DNA of 64,000 bases, from contig NZ_JADQDF010000001.1 of the NCBI RefSeq assembly GCF_019263585.2, positions 744,001-808,000 on the forward strand, written 5' to 3'. This document shows positions 31,205-40,282 of the stretch, in pieces (the first letter of the stretch is position 1; every line of letters starts with the position of its first letter). Below the pieces are notes generated by a model. The model worked only from the letters and a program-made list of their open reading frames with translations. It ran no database searches and was not told the origin of the DNA. This stretch comes from Pseudonocardia oceani. GTDB taxonomy: Bacteria; Actinomycetota; Actinomycetes; Mycobacteriales; Pseudonocardiaceae. Position numbers and translations under genes: made by a program.

Positions 31205-31531
31205 AGGGGGAGCCTCCGGAACCCTCGGTGATCAGATTGTCTCGTTCGGTGAGGGACGCTAACCCGATGGAGGTTCCCGGACACAGCCGGTCAGGGCATC
31301 GCGCGACGACCATTCGCCCCGGCGCGACGAGCAGTCGGACCAGTGCCACGAGCGGGTGACCGCACCCCCACCGACCGGTCGCCCCACCTCGCGGGCCGCT
31401 CGGCGTGATCGGCGACACAGGGTGCACGGACACCCGTCCGCGCGACACTCGAACGAGTGACCAGACGGCCCGGACCAGCACCGATGTGGTCGCCGAGGGT
31501 GATATCCACGGCCGTCGGGCAGGCTGGGGAC
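31205..31531. other. Intergenic region between divergent DoxX and threonine synthase genes
   Basis: 327 bp without a credible gene. It must hold both promoters. A minus-strand GACAAT lies near 31238-31243 upstream of the DoxX gene. CAGGCT at 31520-31525 lies 6 bp before the thrC start and could be a -10 element of a leaderless transcript. No riboswitch fold was recognised. Confidence 0.4.
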
Positions 31532-32743
31532 GTGCCCCCGTACTCGACGCTCACGCACCTCGACTGCTCCCGCGACGGCTCCCGCCACGACGCCGACACC
31601 GTCCAGGGGACGTCCCCGCTGGGCGCTCCCCTGCTCGCCCGCTACGACCTGCAGCGCACCGCCGACGCCGTCACCCCGGCCGTGATCGCCGGCCGCCGGC
31701 CCGACCTGTGGCGCTACCACGAGCTGCTCCCCGTGCGCGACGAGCGGCACGTCGTCACCCTCGGTGAGGGCATGACGCCGCTGCTCGACCTCCCCCGCCA
31801 CGGCGCCCGCCTCGGCGTCCCCGGGCTGCGCATGAAGGACGAGGGGCTGGTGCCGACCGGCGCGTTCAAGGCCCGGGGCGCGGCCGTCGGCGTCTCCCGC
31901 GCGGCCGAGCTCGGCGTCACCGGCATCGCGATGCCCACCAACGGCAACGCCGGCGCGGCCTGGGCCTGCTACGCCGCCCGCGCCGGGATGGACGCGCTCA
32001 TCGCCATGCCCGTGGACGCCCCGGTGATCACGCGGCGCGAGTGCGTGGTCGCGGGCGCCGAGCTCTACCTCGTCGACGGCCTCATCGGCGACGCCGGGAA
32101 GATCGTCGCCGACGCCGTCACGCGCCGCCCCGGCTTCCAGGACACCTCGACGCTGCGCGAGCCCTACCGCCTGGAAGGCAAGAAGACGATGGGCTACGAG
32201 ATCGTCGAGCAGCTGGGTTGGCGCTGCCCCGACGTCATCCTCTACCCCACCGGCGGCGGTGTCGGGATCATCGCGATCCACAAGGCCCTGCTCGAGATGC
32301 GCGAGCTCGGCTGGATCACCGGCGACCTGCCGCGGCTCGTCGCCGTGCAGGCCGCGGGCTGCGCGCCGATCGTCGACGCGTTCCACGCCGGCCTCGACGA
32401 GAGCACGCCGCCCGCCGGCCCCCGCACCGTCGCCTTCGGGATCACCGTGCCGAAGGCGCTGGGCGACTTCCTCGTCCTCGACGCCGTGCGCTCCACCGGC
32501 GGCACGGCGCTCGCCGTCACCGACGAGGACCTGCTCGCCGCCCAGGGCGCGCTGGCCCGCGACGAGGGCACGTGGATCTGCCCCGAGGGCGCGGCGTGCG
32601 TGGCCGCGGTCGGGCAGCTGCGCGAGTCGGGCTGGCTCGACGGCACCGAGGACGTCGTCGTGCTCAACACCGGCAGCGGGCTGATCTACCCCGACACCGT
32701 GCCCGTCGACGTCCCCACGCTGCCGAAGGGAGCGCGCGTCTAG
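31532..32743 (+). CDS. thrC: Threonine synthase (PLP-dependent)
   Basis: A 403-aa fold-type II PLP enzyme that converts O-phosphohomoserine to threonine. The PLP lysine lies in PTGAFKARGAAVG near residue 113, the Asn/Gly loop in PTNGNAGAAW near 136, and the glycine-rich phosphate loop YPTGGGVGII near 240. Length suits threonine synthase; a diaminopropionate or cysteate-type relative is a less likely alternative. GTG at 31532. Not linked here to hom or thrB. Its stop codon overlaps that of the convergent gene within CTAG. Confidence 0.85.
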   Translation: MPPYSTLTHLDCSRDGSRHDADTVQGTSPLGAPLLARYDLQRTADAVTPAVIAGRRPDLWRYHELLPVRDERHVVTLGEGMTPLLDLPRHGARLGVPGLRMKDEGLVPTGAFKARGAAVGVSRAAELGVTGIAMPTNGNAGAAWACYAARAGMDALIAMPVDAPVITRRECVVAGAELYLVDGLIGDAGKIVADAVTRRPGFQDTSTLREPYRLEGKKTMGYEIVEQLGWRCPDVILYPTGGGVGIIAIHKALLEMRELGWITGDLPRLVAVQAAGCAPIVDAFHAGLDESTPPAGPRTVAFGITVPKALGDFLVLDAVRSTGGTALAVTDEDLLAAQGALARDEGTWICPEGAACVAAVGQLRESGWLDGTEDVVVLNTGSGLIYPDTVPVDVPTLPKGARV

Positions 32744-33129
32744 GAAGGGAGCGCTTCCCGCCAGGCCTTGCCGGCCTTCCGCCCGTCCCGCACGTCGAAC
32801 AGCCCGGTCACCGAGTGCGCGGGCACGGCGCCGAGGCTGAGCACGACGGCGAGCGAGTGCGTCGCCTCCAGCAGCGACGGCCGCACCGGCTCCGCGCCGT
32901 TGGGCCGGACGAACGTGATCTTGTACGTCGTGCCCTCGACGGTGAGGACGCAGCCGCCGCCGAACCACCACCACGGCCAGCGGACGTCGGCCACCTCGTG
33001 GAGCGGGGCGACGAACACCGGTCCGTCGTCGGTGACGAAGGCGAGCCGGCCCTCACCGGCGGCGAGGACTCCGGGGACGTTGCGCAGGCCGCCGGCCATC
33101 CACCAGGCGGGCGTGACGAGTGAGGTCAT
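32740..33129 (-). CDS. Conserved hypothetical protein, possible PH/GRAM-like domain
   Basis: A 129-aa protein rich in beta-strand-like segments: GRLAFVTDDGPVFVAPLHEV near residue 28, then PWWWFGGGCVLTVEGTTYKI near 52. The alternation of strands and aromatic residues is like PH/GRAM-type lipid-binding domains. The C-terminus FDVRDGRKAGKAWREALPS is basic. No signal peptide. ATG at 33129. The stop (TAG) and the thrC stop share the sequence CTAG, so the two genes converge with a 4-bp overlap. Confidence 0.72.
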   Translation of the reverse strand: MTSLVTPAWWMAGGLRNVPGVLAAGEGRLAFVTDDGPVFVAPLHEVADVRWPWWWFGGGCVLTVEGTTYKITFVRPNGAEPVRPSLLEATHSLAVVLSLGAVPAHSVTGLFDVRDGRKAGKAWREALPS

Positions 33130-33202
33130 GGCCCCATTCCACCGCGTGCGGGGCGCCGTGGGCAGGGTGCTGGCCACACCTGTGCCTGTAGCGTTCGCAC
33201 CC

Positions 33203-33994
33203 ATGGACGGGCCACTCACCCTCGCGATCGACGTCGGCGGCTCCGGGCTGAAGGCCACGGTGCTCGACCCCTCCGGCGAGATGACCTCCGAGCGCATCCG
33301 CCGCGAGACCCCCTACCCCTGCACGCCGACCGTGCTGCTCGACGAGCTCACGACGCTGGCCGCCACGCAGCCCGCCTACGACCGCGTCTCCGTCGGCTTC
33401 CCCGGCGCGATCCGCCGCGGCCGCGTGCGCGAGGTGCCCGCCTTCTCCCGGCGCGGCCCCGGCAAGGACCCCGACCCCGAGCTCGTCGGCCTGTGGCACG
33501 GCTTCGAACTGGAGGCGGCGCTGCGCGAGCGGTTCGACCGCCCGGTGCGCGTGGCCAACGACGCCGACGTCCAGGGCTCGGCCGTCGTGTCCGGGCAGGG
33601 CCTGGAGCTGGTCATCACCCTCGGCACCGGCGTCGGCTGCGCCATCTTCTTCGACGGCGTCCTGCTGCCGCACATGGAGCTCTCGCACGGGCGCTTCGGC
33701 GAGGGGCTCTCCATCGAGGTCGCGTGCGGCGACAACCAGCGCGAGGAGATCGGCAAGCACGCCTGGCGCGCCCGCGTCCTCGACGCGCTGGAGGCCTTCG
33801 AGGCGATGGTGCTGCCCGACCACGTCTACATCGGCGGGGGCAACGCCAAGAAGCTCGACGCCGACACCCTCGGCCCGAACCGCACGCTGGTGCCCAACAT
33901 CTCCGGGCTGCTGGGCGGCATCGCGCTGTGGAACCAGCCCGCCCTCCCGCGCACCGCGGACGCGGGCTCGGCACCCGCGCCGGCCCAGGCCTGA
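33203..33994 (+). CDS. ROK-family sugar kinase, polyphosphate glucokinase-like
   Basis: A 263-aa protein with the ASKHA phosphate loops: AIDVGGSGLKATVLD near residue 8, RVANDADVQGSAVV near 114 and TLGTGVGCAIFFDG near 138. HGRFGEGLSIEVACGD replaces the classic ROK zinc cluster, as in polyphosphate glucokinases. It would phosphorylate glucose with polyphosphate or ATP in the cytoplasm. The neighbouring pgi gene acts on the product glucose-6-phosphate. TAGCGT lies 8 bp before the ATG, with no ribosome site. Confidence 0.78.
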   Translation: MDGPLTLAIDVGGSGLKATVLDPSGEMTSERIRRETPYPCTPTVLLDELTTLAATQPAYDRVSVGFPGAIRRGRVREVPAFSRRGPGKDPDPELVGLWHGFELEAALRERFDRPVRVANDADVQGSAVVSGQGLELVITLGTGVGCAIFFDGVLLPHMELSHGRFGEGLSIEVACGDNQREEIGKHAWRARVLDALEAFEAMVLPDHVYIGGGNAKKLDADTLGPNRTLVPNISGLLGGIALWNQPALPRTADAGSAPAPAQA

Positions 33995-34045
33995 TCCCGC
34001 AGCCCTGATCCCGCGGGGCGGCCCGCCTGACGGCAGGATGGCGGC

Positions 34046-35698
34046 GTGGACATCGCCGCTACCCCCGAGTGGGCCGCCCTCACCGAGCACCACGCCGCCG
34101 TCTCCGGGCTGCACCTGCGTGAGCTGTTCGACGCCGACCCCGAGCGCGCCGCCGCTCTCACCACGACCGGGGCCGACCTCGTCCTGGACTGGTCGAAGAA
34201 CCGCGTCACGCGCGACACGCTGCCGCTGCTGACGGCGCTGGCGCGAGCCGCGGGGCTGCCCGAGCGCACCGACGCGATGTTCGCGGGCGAGCACATCAAC
34301 ACCAGCGAGGACCGCGCGGTGCTGCACACCGCCCTGCGCGCACCGCGGGCCACGGCGCTCGCCGTCGACGGGCAGGACGTGGTCGACGACGTGCACGCCG
34401 TCCTCGACCGCATGGGCGAGTTCACCGACGCCGTCCGCTCCGGGGCGTGGACCGGGCACACCGGCGAGCGCATCCGGGCCGTCGTCAACATCGGGATCGG
34501 CGGTTCCGACCTCGGCCCGGTGATGGCCTACGAGGCGCTGCGCGACTACGCCGACCGGTCGATCGAGATGCGGTTCGTGTCCAACATCGACCCCACCGAC
34601 GTCGCCGAGGCCACCCGCGACCTCGACCCGGCCAGCACGCTCTTCGTCGTCTCCTCCAAGACGTTCACCACCCTGGAGACGCTGACGAACGCGCGCGTCG
34701 CCCGCGCCTGGCTGCTCACCGGGCTGGGCGTCGAGGATCAGCACAGTGACGCCGCCGTCGCCAAGCACTTCGTCGCCGTCTCGACGAACGTGCAGGAGGC
34801 CACGGCGTTCGGCATCGACGAGGCCAACATGTTCGGCTTCTGGGACTGGGTGGGCGGGCGCTACTCGCTCGACTCCGCCATCGGCCTGTCGCTGATGATC
34901 GCGATCGGCAGGCGCCAGTTCGCCGAGTTCCTCGCCGGCATGCACGCGATGGACCGCCACTTCCGCGACGCCCCGCTCGAGCAGAACCTGCCGGTGATCG
35001 CCGGGCTGCTCGGCGTCTGGTACGTCAACTTCTTCGGCGCCGAGACCCACGCCGTGCTCCCCTACAGCCAGTACCTGCACCGGCTGCCCGCCTACCTGCA
35101 GCAGCTGACGATGGAGAGCAACGGCAAGTCCGTGCGCGGCGACGGCACCCCGGTCACCACCGCCACCGGCGAGATCTACTGGGGCGAGCCGGGCACCAAC
35201 GGCCAGCACGCGTTCTACCAGCTGATCCACCAGGGCACGCGGCTCGTGCCGTGCGACTTCATCGGGTTCGCCGAGCCGAACCACGTCCTGCCGGTGGACG
35301 ACGAGACCGACATGCACGACCTGTTCATGTCCAACCTCTTCGCCCAGACCTCCGCGCTGGCGTTCGGCAAGACCGCCGAGGAGATCGCGGCCGAGGGCAC
35401 CGCGGCCGAGGTCGTGCCGCACAAGGTCATGCCCGGCAACCGGCCCAGCTCGACGATCCTCGCGCGCAAGCTCACCCCGTCGGTGCTGGGGCAGCTGATC
35501 GCGTTCTACGAGCACGTCACGTTCGTCGAGGGGACGATCTGGGGCATCGACTCGTTCGACCAGTGGGGCGTCGAGCTCGGCAAGGTCCTGGCCAAGCAGC
35601 TCGGGCCGACGCTGACCGACGCCTCCCCCGACACCTCGGGGCTCGACTCGTCCACCGCGGCCCTCGTGGGCCGCTACCGCGCCTGGCGCGGTCGCTGA
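34046..35698 (+). CDS. pgi: Glucose-6-phosphate isomerase
   Basis: A 550-aa enzyme interconverting glucose-6-phosphate and fructose-6-phosphate. Signatures: [18 protein letters not shown] near residue 149, [11 protein letters not shown] near 185, [18 protein letters not shown] near 266 and [19 protein letters not shown] near 380. Catalytic Glu and His lie in these motifs. Length is full. GTG at 34046. Follows the glucokinase-like gene on the same strand (51 bp), a sensible functional pair. Confidence 0.96.
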   Translation: MDIAATPEWAALTEHHAAVSGLHLRELFDADPERAAALTTTGADLVLDWSKNRVTRDTLPLLTALARAAGLPERTDAMFAGEHINTSEDRAVLHTALRAPRATALAVDGQDVVDDVHAVLDRMGEFTDAVRSGAWTGHTGERIRAVVNIGIGGSDLGPVMAYEALRDYADRSIEMRFVSNIDPTDVAEATRDLDPASTLFVVSSKTFTTLETLTNARVARAWLLTGLGVEDQHSDAAVAKHFVAVSTNVQEATAFGIDEANMFGFWDWVGGRYSLDSAIGLSLMIAIGRRQFAEFLAGMHAMDRHFRDAPLEQNLPVIAGLLGVWYVNFFGAETHAVLPYSQYLHRLPAYLQQLTMESNGKSVRGDGTPVTTATGEIYWGEPGTNGQHAFYQLIHQGTRLVPCDFIGFAEPNHVLPVDDETDMHDLFMSNLFAQTSALAFGKTAEEIAAEGTAAEVVPHKVMPGNRPSSTILARKLTPSVLGQLIAFYEHVTFVEGTIWGIDSFDQWGVELGKVLAKQLGPTLTDASPDTSGLDSSTAALVGRYRAWRGR

Positions 35699-35711
35699 CC
35701 GGAAGGCACCG

Positions 35712-36437
35712 ATGGCCGACCACGACGGGGCGGCGCCCGCCGGGCTCGATCGCCACCTCCCCGAACCCGGCCCGCGGCACGTCCGCACCGCGCTCACCAC
35801 GGTGCTGCTGCTGCTCGCGGCCGGGGCGGCGATGTGTGCGGCGCTCGACGGGTTCGGCCCGGCGCGGTTCGACGCCCGGCTGCTCGGCGAGGCGGTCGAG
35901 ACCCGCACCGGCGGGCTGAACACCGCCGCGGTCACGCTGACGACGGTCGGCAACACGTTCGCGATGGCCGTGCTCGCCACGCTCACCGGGATCTGGTGCT
36001 GGACGCGCGGACGGCGGTCGGACGCGGTGTTCGTCGTCACCGCGATGGCCGGGGCGGTCCTGCTGTTCCGCGGGGTCAAGGTGCTGGTCGACCGGCCGCG
36101 GCCGCCGGCCGTCACGCAGGTGGTCCGGGAGACGAACGAGTCGCTGCCCTCGGGGCACGCCACGATGTCGACGGTCGTGATCGGCTCGCTCGTCGTGCTC
36201 GCGTGGGCCGGGCGCAGCGCGCTCGCCCGGACCGCGATGGTGACGGCGGCCGTCCTCTGGATCGGGGCGGTCGGCGCCACCCGCGTCTACCTGGGCGTGC
36301 ACTGGTTCAGCGATGTCGTCAGCGGCTGGTTGCTCGGCGCGGCCTGGCTGGTCGCGTGCGTGGCGGTCCGGCGGTGGTGGCGCCGGCGCACCGCCGTGGA
36401 CGCCGCACCGCCCGCCGCCGGAGCCGCGTCGGCGTAG
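35712..36437 (+). CDS. PAP2-family phosphatase, integral membrane
   Basis: A 241-aa membrane protein with about five hydrophobic segments. The three catalytic motifs are KVLVDRPRPP near residue 124, ESLPSGHATMST near 144 and RVYLGVHWFSDVVSG near 194. It likely dephosphorylates a lipid phosphate such as undecaprenyl pyrophosphate or phosphatidic acid at the outer membrane face. ATG 13 bp after the pgi stop, so probably co-transcribed. Confidence 0.9.
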   Translation: MADHDGAAPAGLDRHLPEPGPRHVRTALTTVLLLLAAGAAMCAALDGFGPARFDARLLGEAVETRTGGLNTAAVTLTTVGNTFAMAVLATLTGIWCWTRGRRSDAVFVVTAMAGAVLLFRGVKVLVDRPRPPAVTQVVRETNESLPSGHATMSTVVIGSLVVLAWAGRSALARTAMVTAAVLWIGAVGATRVYLGVHWFSDVVSGWLLGAAWLVACVAVRRWWRRRTAVDAAPPAAGAASA

Positions 36438-36441
36438 GCCG

Positions 36442-36966
36442 TCACCGCAGACCCAGCCCGGCGGCGATCTCCCCCGCCCGCCGGACGGGAGCGCCGCCGG
36501 GCTCGCGCAGGGCCGTGACCAGGGCGCCGTCGACGAGGAGCAGCACCTGCCGCGCGCGCTCCTCGTCGCCGGTGAGCGGGACCAGGAACGCCACCAGCGC
36601 CTCCTTGTGCGCCGCGCCGAGCGCGTGCGTCGCGCTGCCGGGGTCGGCCGCCTCGATGATCGCGTTGATCGCGGGGCAGCCCCGGAAGCCGGGCGCGATG
36701 ACCTGGTCGGCGAGCTCCTCGAACACCGCGGCGACACCGCCCCCGCGCGACTCCACCGACGCCGCGAACGCCTCCCGCCAGCGCGCCAGTCGTCGCTCCA
36801 GCACCGCGACGACCAGGTCGTCCTTGCCGGGGAAGTGCCGGTAGAACGAGGCCCGCCCGACGCCGGACTCCGCGAGCAGCCGCTCCACCCCGACCGCGCG
36901 GACCCCCTCGGCGTGGAACAGGCGGTCGGCGGCGTCGAGCAGGCGCTCGCGGGCGGCGGTCGGCAT
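36442..36966 (-). CDS. TetR-family transcriptional regulator
   Basis: A 174-aa repressor. The N-terminal HTH reads GVERLLAESGVGRASFYRHF (residues ~26-45), then a helical effector domain with FRGCPAINAIIEA near 94. It sits divergent from a flavin-reductase-like gene over a 24-bp palindrome and most likely represses both. It converges with the PAP2 gene (4 bp apart). Confidence 0.92.
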   Translation of the reverse strand: MPTAARERLLDAADRLFHAEGVRAVGVERLLAESGVGRASFYRHFPGKDDLVVAVLERRLARWREAFAASVESRGGGVAAVFEELADQVIAPGFRGCPAINAIIEAADPGSATHALGAAHKEALVAFLVPLTGDEERARQVLLLVDGALVTALREPGGAPVRRAGEIAAGLGLR

Positions 36967-36983
36967 GGACCGACACTAGCGCA

Positions 36984-37007
36984 AAACGGCACCGATCGGT
37001 ACCGTTT
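36984..37007. promoter_or_regulatory. TetR operator palindrome
   Basis: AAACGG-C-ACCGATCGGT-A-CCGTTT: a 24-bp palindrome with a single symmetric mismatch pair, centred between the divergent TetR and PPOX starts (18 and 6 bp away). Confidence 0.8.
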
Positions 37008-37012
37008 GGTCC

Positions 37013-37618
37013 ATGAGTCGATTCGCAGAGCTGGCGTTCACCGGTACCGTCCGCGAGGTCCAGGCGGAGCAGGGCAGCGCGACCGCCATGGCGCGGATGC
37101 TCGGGCCGGCCGACTCCGGGCCCGACGCCCTCGGCCCGGCGGAGGCGGCGTTCCTCACCGAACGCGACGGCGTCTACCTGGCGACGGTCGGCGACACCGG
37201 CTGGCCCTACGTCCAGCACCGCGGCGGCCCGCCCGGCTTCCTGCACGTCCTCGACGAGCACACGCTCGGCTTCGTCGACGTCCGCGGCAACCGCCAGTTC
37301 GTCTCGGCCGGCAACCTGCGCCACGACGACCGCGTCGCCGTCTTCGCGATGGACTACGCCGGGCAGCGGCGGCTCAAGCTGCTGGGCCGCGCCGAGGTCG
37401 TCGCCCTGGACGCCGACCCGGAGCTGACGGCGCGCCTGTCCGACGTCGCCGCCGACGGCACGCCGGAGCGGGTCGTGCTGATCCACGTGGAGGGCGTGCA
37501 GCGCAACTGCCCCCAGCACATCACCCCGCGCTGGTCGGAGGCCGAGCTGGTCGACGCGCTGGCCCCGATGCGCGAGCGGATCGCGGAGCTGGAGGCCGAG
37601 GTGGCGCGGCTGCGCTGA
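37013..37618 (+). CDS. Pyridoxamine 5'-phosphate oxidase-fold flavoprotein
   Basis: A 201-aa split-barrel FMN-binding protein. GVYLATVGDTGWPYVQHRGG near residue 52, GFVDVRGNRQFVSAGNL near 89 and MDYAGQRRLKLLGRAEVV near 112 are typical of the PPOX/YddH-like oxidoreductases. The C-terminal MRERIAELEAEVARLR can form a short coiled coil. Controlled in all likelihood by the divergent TetR. The substrate is unknown. Confidence 0.87.
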   Translation: MSRFAELAFTGTVREVQAEQGSATAMARMLGPADSGPDALGPAEAAFLTERDGVYLATVGDTGWPYVQHRGGPPGFLHVLDEHTLGFVDVRGNRQFVSAGNLRHDDRVAVFAMDYAGQRRLKLLGRAEVVALDADPELTARLSDVAADGTPERVVLIHVEGVQRNCPQHITPRWSEAELVDALAPMRERIAELEAEVARLR

Positions 37619-37622
37619 AGGG

Positions 37623-38432
37623 CTAGCGCTGCTCCTCCGCGCACCACCACGTCGACCGGCCGCCGACGGTGCCGTGCAGCATGTGCGAGCCGCAGCGCGG
37701 GCAGGCGGCGTCGGCGTTGCGGTACGGGATGACCTCGCCGGTGTGCACGCCGCCGTGCGCGATGGCCGCCTTCAGCGACGACTCGAGGCTGTCGTAGAGC
37801 CGATCGAGGTCCTTCGGACGCAGCTCGTCGGCGGGCCTCGCCGGGGAGATCGACGCCTGCCAGAGCGTCTCGTCGGCCAGCAGGTTGCCGACGCCGGCGA
37901 GCACGGTCTGGTCGAGCAGCCGGGCCTTGACAGCGGAGTGCCCGCGCCCGATGCGGGTGCGGAAGTCCTCGCGGGTGATCTCCTCGGCGTCCGGGCCCAG
38001 CGCCTCGTGGTCCGGGTCCAGGCGGACGCGGCCCAGGCGGCGCTTGTCGAACAGGCGCAGCGAGCCGCCATCGGCGAAGTGCACCGTGAACCGGTCCCAC
38101 TCGGGCTTGCGGGCGCCCGGGCTCGCAGTTGGGGATTCGGGGTGCTCGGGCCCGGTCGGCCCGACCCTCCCGTCGACGACGATCCGCCCGCCCATCCCGA
38201 GGTGGATGCCGAGCTCCGGGCCGACGTCACCGCGCACCGACGTCTCGCACCACATCGTCTTGCCCCGCCGGTGGGTTGCCGTGAGCTCACCGCCGACCAG
38301 CGCCGCCGCGATCTGGCCGGGCGGGTGCGGGCGGCACACCCAGTCGTCGTTGTCGTCGATCGAGGCGATCTCGCGGTGCAGGGCGTCGCTCAAGACCGTG
38401 CGGGCCAGCTCGACCTCGGGCAGTTCGGGCAC
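37623..38432 (-). CDS. Fpg/Nei-family DNA glycosylase/AP lyase
   Basis: A 269-aa base-excision repair enzyme. It starts PELPEVE (catalytic Pro2 and Glu3), has the beta-hairpin Lys in THRRGKTMW near 56, GIHLGMGGRI near 76, and the helix-two-turn-helix LLDQTVLAGVGNLLADE near 173. The zinc finger starts CPRCGS (about 247) but ends WWCAEEQR, where family members have C-P-x-C-Q; the fourth Cys is missing. GTG at 38432 because Pro2 must be second. Convergent with the PPOX gene. Confidence 0.9.
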   Translation of the reverse strand: MPELPEVELARTVLSDALHREIASIDDNDDWVCRPHPPGQIAAALVGGELTATHRRGKTMWCETSVRGDVGPELGIHLGMGGRIVVDGRVGPTGPEHPESPTASPGARKPEWDRFTVHFADGGSLRLFDKRRLGRVRLDPDHEALGPDAEEITREDFRTRIGRGHSAVKARLLDQTVLAGVGNLLADETLWQASISPARPADELRPKDLDRLYDSLESSLKAAIAHGGVHTGEVIPYRNADAACPRCGSHMLHGTVGGRSTWWCAEEQR

Positions 38433-38489
38433 GTTCCCATCCTGGCGCGCGGCGGGAACAGTCGCGCGGCGAGGCGGGTTGGGGCCCGT

Positions 38490-40277
38490 GTGGACCGCAC
38501 CCGGGTACGCGCGCCGCAGCTGCGCGGGCGGCGCTGGCTGAACACCGGCGGGGTGGACCTCTCGCTCGCCGATCTGCGCGGCAAGATCGTCCTGCTCGAC
38601 TTCTGGACGTTCTGCTGCGTCAACTGCCTGCACGTCCTCGACGAGCTCCGCGAGCTGGAGGAGCGCTTCGCCGACGTGCTCGTGGTCGTCGGCGTGCACT
38701 CGCCGAAGTTCGCGCACGAGGCCGACCCGGCCGCCGTCGAGGCCGCCGTGGAGCGCTACGGCGTCACGCACCCGGTGCTCGACGACCCCGACCTCGCCCT
38801 GTGGGACGCCTACGCCGCCCGCGCCTGGCCGACGCTCGTCGTCATCGACCCGGCGGGGTACGTCGTCGCGCAGATGGCGGGCGAGGGGCACGCGCACGGG
38901 CTGGCGGTGCTCGTCGAGGAGCTGGTCGCGGCCCACGGCGACGCCCTGCGCCGCGGCGACGGCCCCTACGTCGCCCCGCCCGAGCCGGCGACCGCGCTGC
39001 GCTTCCCCGGCAAGGTGGTCGCGCTCGACGGCACGTTCCTCGTCTCGGACACCGCGCACCACCAGCTCGTGGAGCTGGAGCCCGACCTCGTCACCGAGCG
39101 GCGGCGGATCGGCACGGGCGAGCGCGGGTTCGTCGACGGGACGAGCCCGCGGTTCTCCGAGCCCCAGGGCCTGCTCCGGCTCCCCGACGGCGACGTGCTG
39201 GTGGCCGACGCGGTGAACCACGCGGTCCGCCGGGTCCACCTCGCCGACGGCGCGGTGTCGACGGTGGCCGGCACGGGCGGGCAGCTGCGCAGGCGGGTGG
39301 AGGTCGGCGAGGGCGCGGCGGAGCTGTCGACGCCGTGGGACCTCGCGTGGTGGGACGGGCGCGTCGTCGTCGCGATGGCCGGCACGCACCAGCTGTGGGA
39401 GCTCGACCCGGCCACCGGCGACGCGCGGGTGCTGGCCGGCACGACCAACGAGGGACTGCGCGACGGCCCGCCGTCCGACGCGTTCTTCGCCCAGCCCTCG
39501 GGCCTGGCCGTCGACACCGATGGCGTGCTGTGGGTCGCCGACTCCGAGACCTCCGCGCTGCGGTCGGTCACCGCGCGGCCCCTCGTCGGCGCGGCGGTGA
39601 GCACGGCCGTCGGCCTCGGGCTCTTCGACTTCGGCCACCGCGACGGCGACGCCGGGCAGGCGCTGCTGCAGCACCCGCTCGGGGTGGCGGTGCTGCCCGA
39701 CGGGTCGGTCGTCGTCGCCGACACCTACAACGGTGCGCTGCGCCGCTACGACCCCGCGACCCGCGCGGTCTCCACCCTCGCGCGCGACCTGCGGGAGCCC
39801 TCGGACGTGCTGGTCGACGGCGACACCCTCGTGGTCGTGGAGTCGGCCGCGCACCGGCTCGTGCGGGTGCCGGTCCCGGCGAGCAGCCGCGTCGACGGGG
39901 CCGCGCACCGCGTGCGGCGCGCCCGCACCGACCTCGCCCCCGGGGCGCTGACGCTGCACGTCGACTTCGTGCCGCCGAACGGGCAGCACCTCGACGCGCG
40001 GTTCGGCGACCCGACCTCGCTGAAGGTCGCGGCGTCCCCTCCGGAGCTGCTGCTCTCGGGCGGCGGCACGTCCCCCGGGCTCACCCGCGAGCTCGTCCTC
40101 GCCGCCGACGGGGAGGGCGTGCTGCAGGTCGGCGCGGCCGCGGCGGCCTGCGACGACGGCGACGGCGTGTTCGCGGCCTGCCACCGCTACCAGCAGGACT
40201 GGGGCATCCCCCTGCGGCTGGTGCCGGACGCGCCGCGGGTGCTCACGCTGCCGCTGCGGAGCACGTCGGCCCCGTAA
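38490..40277 (+). CDS. Thioredoxin-like/NHL-repeat protein (NHLRC2-like)
   Basis: A 595-aa protein. The N-terminal thioredoxin fold has WTFCCVNCLHVLDEL near residue 38, so the redox centre is C-C-x-N-C as in animal NHLRC2. A six-bladed NHL propeller follows (blades marked by PQGLLRLPDGDVLVADAVN, PSGLAVDTDGVLWVADSET and PLGVAVLPDGSVVVADTYN), then a beta-sandwich C-terminus. No signal peptide, so cytosolic. GTG at 38490 gives the usual VDRTRVRAPQL start. Function is unknown in bacteria. Confidence 0.88.
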   Translation: MDRTRVRAPQLRGRRWLNTGGVDLSLADLRGKIVLLDFWTFCCVNCLHVLDELRELEERFADVLVVVGVHSPKFAHEADPAAVEAAVERYGVTHPVLDDPDLALWDAYAARAWPTLVVIDPAGYVVAQMAGEGHAHGLAVLVEELVAAHGDALRRGDGPYVAPPEPATALRFPGKVVALDGTFLVSDTAHHQLVELEPDLVTERRRIGTGERGFVDGTSPRFSEPQGLLRLPDGDVLVADAVNHAVRRVHLADGAVSTVAGTGGQLRRRVEVGEGAAELSTPWDLAWWDGRVVVAMAGTHQLWELDPATGDARVLAGTTNEGLRDGPPSDAFFAQPSGLAVDTDGVLWVADSETSALRSVTARPLVGAAVSTAVGLGLFDFGHRDGDAGQALLQHPLGVAVLPDGSVVVADTYNGALRRYDPATRAVSTLARDLREPSDVLVDGDTLVVVESAAHRLVRVPVPASSRVDGAAHRVRRARTDLAPGALTLHVDFVPPNGQHLDARFGDPTSLKVAASPPELLLSGGGTSPGLTRELVLAADGEGVLQVGAAAAACDDGDGVFAACHRYQQDWGIPLRLVPDAPRVLTLPLRSTSAP

Positions 40278-40282
40278 CGGCG

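Noticed and set aside
31205..31531. Riboswitch or T-box upstream of threonine synthase
   Set aside because: No stem set with a specifier loop or conserved aptamer motif could be recognised by eye.
31291..31599. Minus-strand 102-codon frame in the DoxX-thrC gap
   Set aside because: Overlaps the start of thrC, has no ribosome site and no recognisable features.
33053..36280. 1075-codon open frame on the minus strand
   Set aside because: Antisense of the ROK kinase, pgi and PAP2 genes, all of which have clear catalytic motifs; the shadow has none.
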